Positions 61,702 through 64,000 of a DNA stretch of 64,000 nt are shown piece by piece. Origin of the DNA: Bacteroidia bacterium (GTDB taxonomy: Bacteria > Bacteroidota > Bacteroidia > UKL13-3); NCBI GenBank assembly GCA_021740845.1, contig JAIOYZ010000017.1:29566-93565 (forward strand), in the 5' to 3' direction. The position numbers and the translations under genes were made by a program. The notes under the pieces are model-generated. The model searched no databases. It saw only the letters and a list, made by a program, of their open reading frames with translations, and was not told where the DNA came from. Numbering within the stretch: the stretch's first letter is position 1; every line of letters begins with the position of its first letter.

Positions 61702-63252
61702 ATGCTCATTAGAACCTTTGGAAGCGCCGTCTATGGCGTAAGTGCCGTAACAATTACTATTGAAGTCAATGCTGGTCAGAACGGCATTGGATACTTTTTG
61801 GTTGGCTTGCCCGACAATGCCGTTAAAGAAAGTTTGCAGCGAATTGAGAGTGCCCTAAAGTTTAATAACTACACTTTACCTCGACAAAAAATTGTGGTGA
61901 ACATGGCCCCAGCAGATATTAAAAAAGAAGGAAGCGCCTACGATTTACCTTTAGCCATCGGTTATATGGCCGCAACAGAACAAGTAAATATCGAGAAAAT
62001 TGAGCGCTATATCATCATGGGAGAATTGGCCCTGGATGGAACACTCAAACCAATAAAAGGTGCTTTGCCAATTGCTATTCAAGCGAGAAAAGAGGAATTT
62101 GAAGGATTTATTTTACCCAAAGAAAATGCCCGTGAAGCAGCCATTGTCAATAACTTAAAAGTATATGGTGCAGATAATATTGCGGAGGTAATAGATTTTT
62201 TTAATGGAATGGAAAACCGCTTAGAACTATTTGAAGTGGATACGCGCCAAGAATTTGAAAATAGCCAAAGCAAACTCATCGATGATTTTGCTGACGTACG
62301 AGGACAAGAAAATATAAAACGGGCTTTAGAAATTGCCGCAGCAGGTGGACACAATGCCATATTAATAGGACCACCAGGAGCAGGTAAAACCATGTTGGCT
62401 AAACGACTTCCAAGCATACTTCCTCCACTTACTTTGCCAGAAGCATTAGAGACTACAAAAATACATTCTGTAGCAGGTAAATTGGCCAAAAATAGCTCTC
62501 TATTGTATTTACGACCCTTTCGTTCTCCACACCATACTATCTCAGATGTAGCTTTGGTTGGCGGCGGTAATAACCCCAACCCCGGAGAAATATCGTTAGC
62601 GCATAATGGTGTATTATTTTTGGATGAATTACCAGAATTCAAAAGAACTGTTTTGGAGGTAATGCGGCAGCCTTTAGAAGAAAGACGAGTGACCATCTCG
62701 AGAGCAAAATTCTCCATTGAATACCCTGCCAGTTTTATGCTGGTGGCTAGTATGAATCCCTGCCCTTGCGGCTATTTTAACCATCCAGAAAAAGATTGTG
62801 TTTGCGGCAGTCAATTGGTTCAACGCTACCTTAGCAAAATTAGCGGACCTTTATTGGATAGAATAGATATTCATATTGAGGTAACACCTGTAAACTTTGA
62901 CCAATTAAGCGACCATAGAAAGGCTGAACCAAGCGAAAGCATACGAAATAGAGTGGTGGCTGCAAGGCAAATTCAAAGCATGAGGTATGCGAATATGGAA
63001 GGTGTTTATAGCAATGCTCAAATGAGTTCGCCTATGGCAAGAGAATTTTGTCAACTCACAAGTGTGGGTCAAAATTTATTAAAAACAGCAATGAATAAAT
63101 TGCAACTTTCTGCTAGAGCTTACGACCGCATTTTAAAAGTAGCCAGAACCATTGCCGACTTAGCCGGTTCTGATGAAATAAAAATTGAACATTTGGCAGA
63201 AGCGATACAATATAGAAGTTTGGATAGAGAGAGTTGGGGCGGGGGATCGTAA
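61702..63252 (+). CDS. comM: YifB/ComM-type magnesium chelatase-like AAA ATPase
   Basis: ComM is a hexameric helicase that promotes branch migration when incoming single-stranded DNA is integrated during natural transformation. It is also present in species not known to be competent. The 516-aa protein has an N-terminal Lon-like fold ([18 protein letters not shown], about residues 35-52), Walker [17 protein letters not shown] (about 219-234), Walker [11 protein letters not shown] (about 308-317), the [13 protein letters not shown] zinc-like loop (about 350-362) and the Mg_chelatase_C end ([19 protein letters not shown]). It is complete. Confidence 0.93.
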   Translation: MLIRTFGSAVYGVSAVTITIEVNAGQNGIGYFLVGLPDNAVKESLQRIESALKFNNYTLPRQKIVVNMAPADIKKEGSAYDLPLAIGYMAATEQVNIEKIERYIIMGELALDGTLKPIKGALPIAIQARKEEFEGFILPKENAREAAIVNNLKVYGADNIAEVIDFFNGMENRLELFEVDTRQEFENSQSKLIDDFADVRGQENIKRALEIAAAGGHNAILIGPPGAGKTMLAKRLPSILPPLTLPEALETTKIHSVAGKLAKNSSLLYLRPFRSPHHTISDVALVGGGNNPNPGEISLAHNGVLFLDELPEFKRTVLEVMRQPLEERRVTISRAKFSIEYPASFMLVASMNPCPCGYFNHPEKDCVCGSQLVQRYLSKISGPLLDRIDIHIEVTPVNFDQLSDHRKAEPSESIRNRVVAARQIQSMRYANMEGVYSNAQMSSPMAREFCQLTSVGQNLLKTAMNKLQLSARAYDRILKVARTIADLAGSDEIKIEHLAEAIQYRSLDRESWGGGS

Positions 63253-63365
63253 GACCTGCTAAAGCTAAATGACTTGCGCAGGTTTCTTTTATTATTAAAG
63301 GAAATTTGATTCTTATTTTCATTATCAAAAACAGAAAGAATATTGGAAGCAAAGCCTGCAATTTT

Positions 63366-63701
63366 GCTGGGCGAAGTCTGTGACTTCGCCAATTTATCTT
63401 GTAGCTTCCAGCTACATTAAATGCGAAATAATATATGACAACAGGCTACCAGGTAAAAGATCAGTTTGCGCCCTATTGCTGGGCGAAGTCTGTGACTTCG
63501 CCAATTTATCTTGTAGATTCCAACTACATACAATGCGAAATAATATATGTCAATAGGTTACCAGATAAAAGATCAGTTTGCGCCCTATTGCTGGGCGTAG
63601 TCTGTGACTTCGCCAATTTATCTTGTAGCTTCCAGCTACATTAAATGCGAAATAATATATGACAACAGGCTACCAGATAAAAGATCAGTATGCGCCCTAT
63701 T
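63366..63701. repeat. Three tandem 112-bp repeats carrying a RAYT start
   Basis: Units begin at 63366, 63478 and 63590 (exact 112-bp period, few substitutions). Each has a hairpin GCGAAGTC-TGT-GACTTCGC, a second hairpin TGTAGCT-TCC-AGCTACA, then a start region AATATATGACAACAGGC and the following codons up to GCGCCCTAT. Only in the last unit does this run on into the real RAYT gene. Units 1 and 2 therefore contain orphan start sites of that gene. Confidence 0.85.
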
Positions 63702-64000
63702 TCCTCACCTTCCAAATTGTGCAGTGGGCAGATATTTTCACAAGAAAAATATACAGAGATATTGTTATTGATAGTTTTAAGTATTGCTGTGAGAATAAAG
63801 GTCTGGAAATTTATGCATATGTGATTATGTCAAATCATGTTCACTTGATCATGAGAAGCATACTGGGAAATTTGAGTGGTACCATCAGGGATATGAAAAA
63901 ATTTACAAGCAAAAGAATTATTGAAGCCGTGATTAATGGAAATGAAAGCAGAAGAGACTGGCTGCTGCTGGTATTTGAATATTCTGCCAACGGCCACAAC
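63659..64000 (+). mobile_element. Second RAYT transposase, 3' end beyond window
   Basis: This is open from the ATG at 63659 to the window edge (114 codons). It begins MTTGYQIKDQYAPYFLTFQ and continues with IVQWADIFTRKIYRDIVIDSFKY-type sequence and the HUH motif MSNHVHLI (about residues 57-64). TIRDMKKFTSKRI follows, closely parallel to the RAYT at 48349. The catalytic Tyr helix lies beyond the window. Its upstream repeats differ from the REPs at 48 kb, so it is probably a separate RAYT/REP family. Confidence 0.85.

Noticed and set aside
62079..62717. 212-codon minus-strand frame inside comM
   Set aside because: It lies fully opposite a well-supported gene, is Ser-rich and has no recognisable motif.
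63435..63644. 69-codon frame in the 112-bp repeats
   Set aside because: It is a by-product of the duplicated RAYT start region running into the next repeat unit.
63366..63701. CRISPR array
   Set aside because: The repeated unit is 112 bp in direct tandem with no unique spacers and contains the start of a gene. No cas genes are present.

Overview
The window looks like chromosomal DNA from a member of the Bacteroidota. It is AT-rich. Two secreted proteins end in type IX secretion (T9SS) sorting domains. The primary sigma factor is short (287 aa). Promoter-like sites fit the TAnnTTTG -7 consensus. Several conserved Bacteroidota genes are present: a DUF4175 coiled-coil protein, a DUF2480-like protein, the IPExxxVDY-pyk // acpP-fabF-rnc arrangement, a 631-aa PurF-like enzyme and a fused SpmA/SpmB-type protein. 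I cannot fix genus or species from the sequence alone.

Layout. 1-3.8 kb: a secreted alpha/beta hydrolase cut by the left edge, a T9SS cargo protein, era, and an initiator tRNA. 4-10.9 kb is an accessory stretch: a membrane protein, a UDG-like protein, a GGCT-like protein, an EEP-family phosphodiesterase, a PD-(D/E)XK-like protein, a protein with two tandem nuclease-like domains and a C-terminal membrane helix, and a broken DUF1016 nuclease. 11-22 kb is housekeeping: lptB, purF-like, mscS-like, gdh, anmK, a Tat-type aminotransferase V, a TrpF-like protein lacking its catalytic residues, and pyk. 22.4-26.6 kb: acpP-fabF-rnc, a higBA-type toxin-antitoxin pair with a perfect operator palindrome, and truA. 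26.7-39.5 kb: an EF-G paralogue, DUF4175, adenine deaminase, cytidine deaminase, guaB, a porin-like protein, a glycosyltransferase and a methyltransferase. 39.5-47.9 kb: kup, recQ, manC, a PQQ-type sugar dehydrogenase with a T9SS tail, and an LD-carboxypeptidase. 48-57.6 kb: a REP-associated transposase (RAYT) with its REP palindromes, a SpmA/B-type protein, an AAA-DUF4143 ATPase behind twin operators, a small-protein/nucleotidyltransferase pair, and two large secreted proteins, one made of MORN-type repeats. 58-64 kb: rpoD, feoAB, a comM/yifB ATPase, and a second RAYT whose 5' end is tandemly triplicated.

The most striking signal crosses gene boundaries. The 10-mer GGTTCAAACC, usually extended to GGTTCAAACCGAA, occurs 23 times by my eye count, in both orientations, between genes and inside genes in several reading frames. 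By a rough hand estimate about 0.1-0.2 copies would be expected by chance. Its density and placement resemble a DNA uptake sequence or another genome-wide protein-binding word. I know of no such word described for Bacteroidota. Two palindromes with the same half-sites sit directly in front of the AAA-DUF4143 gene.
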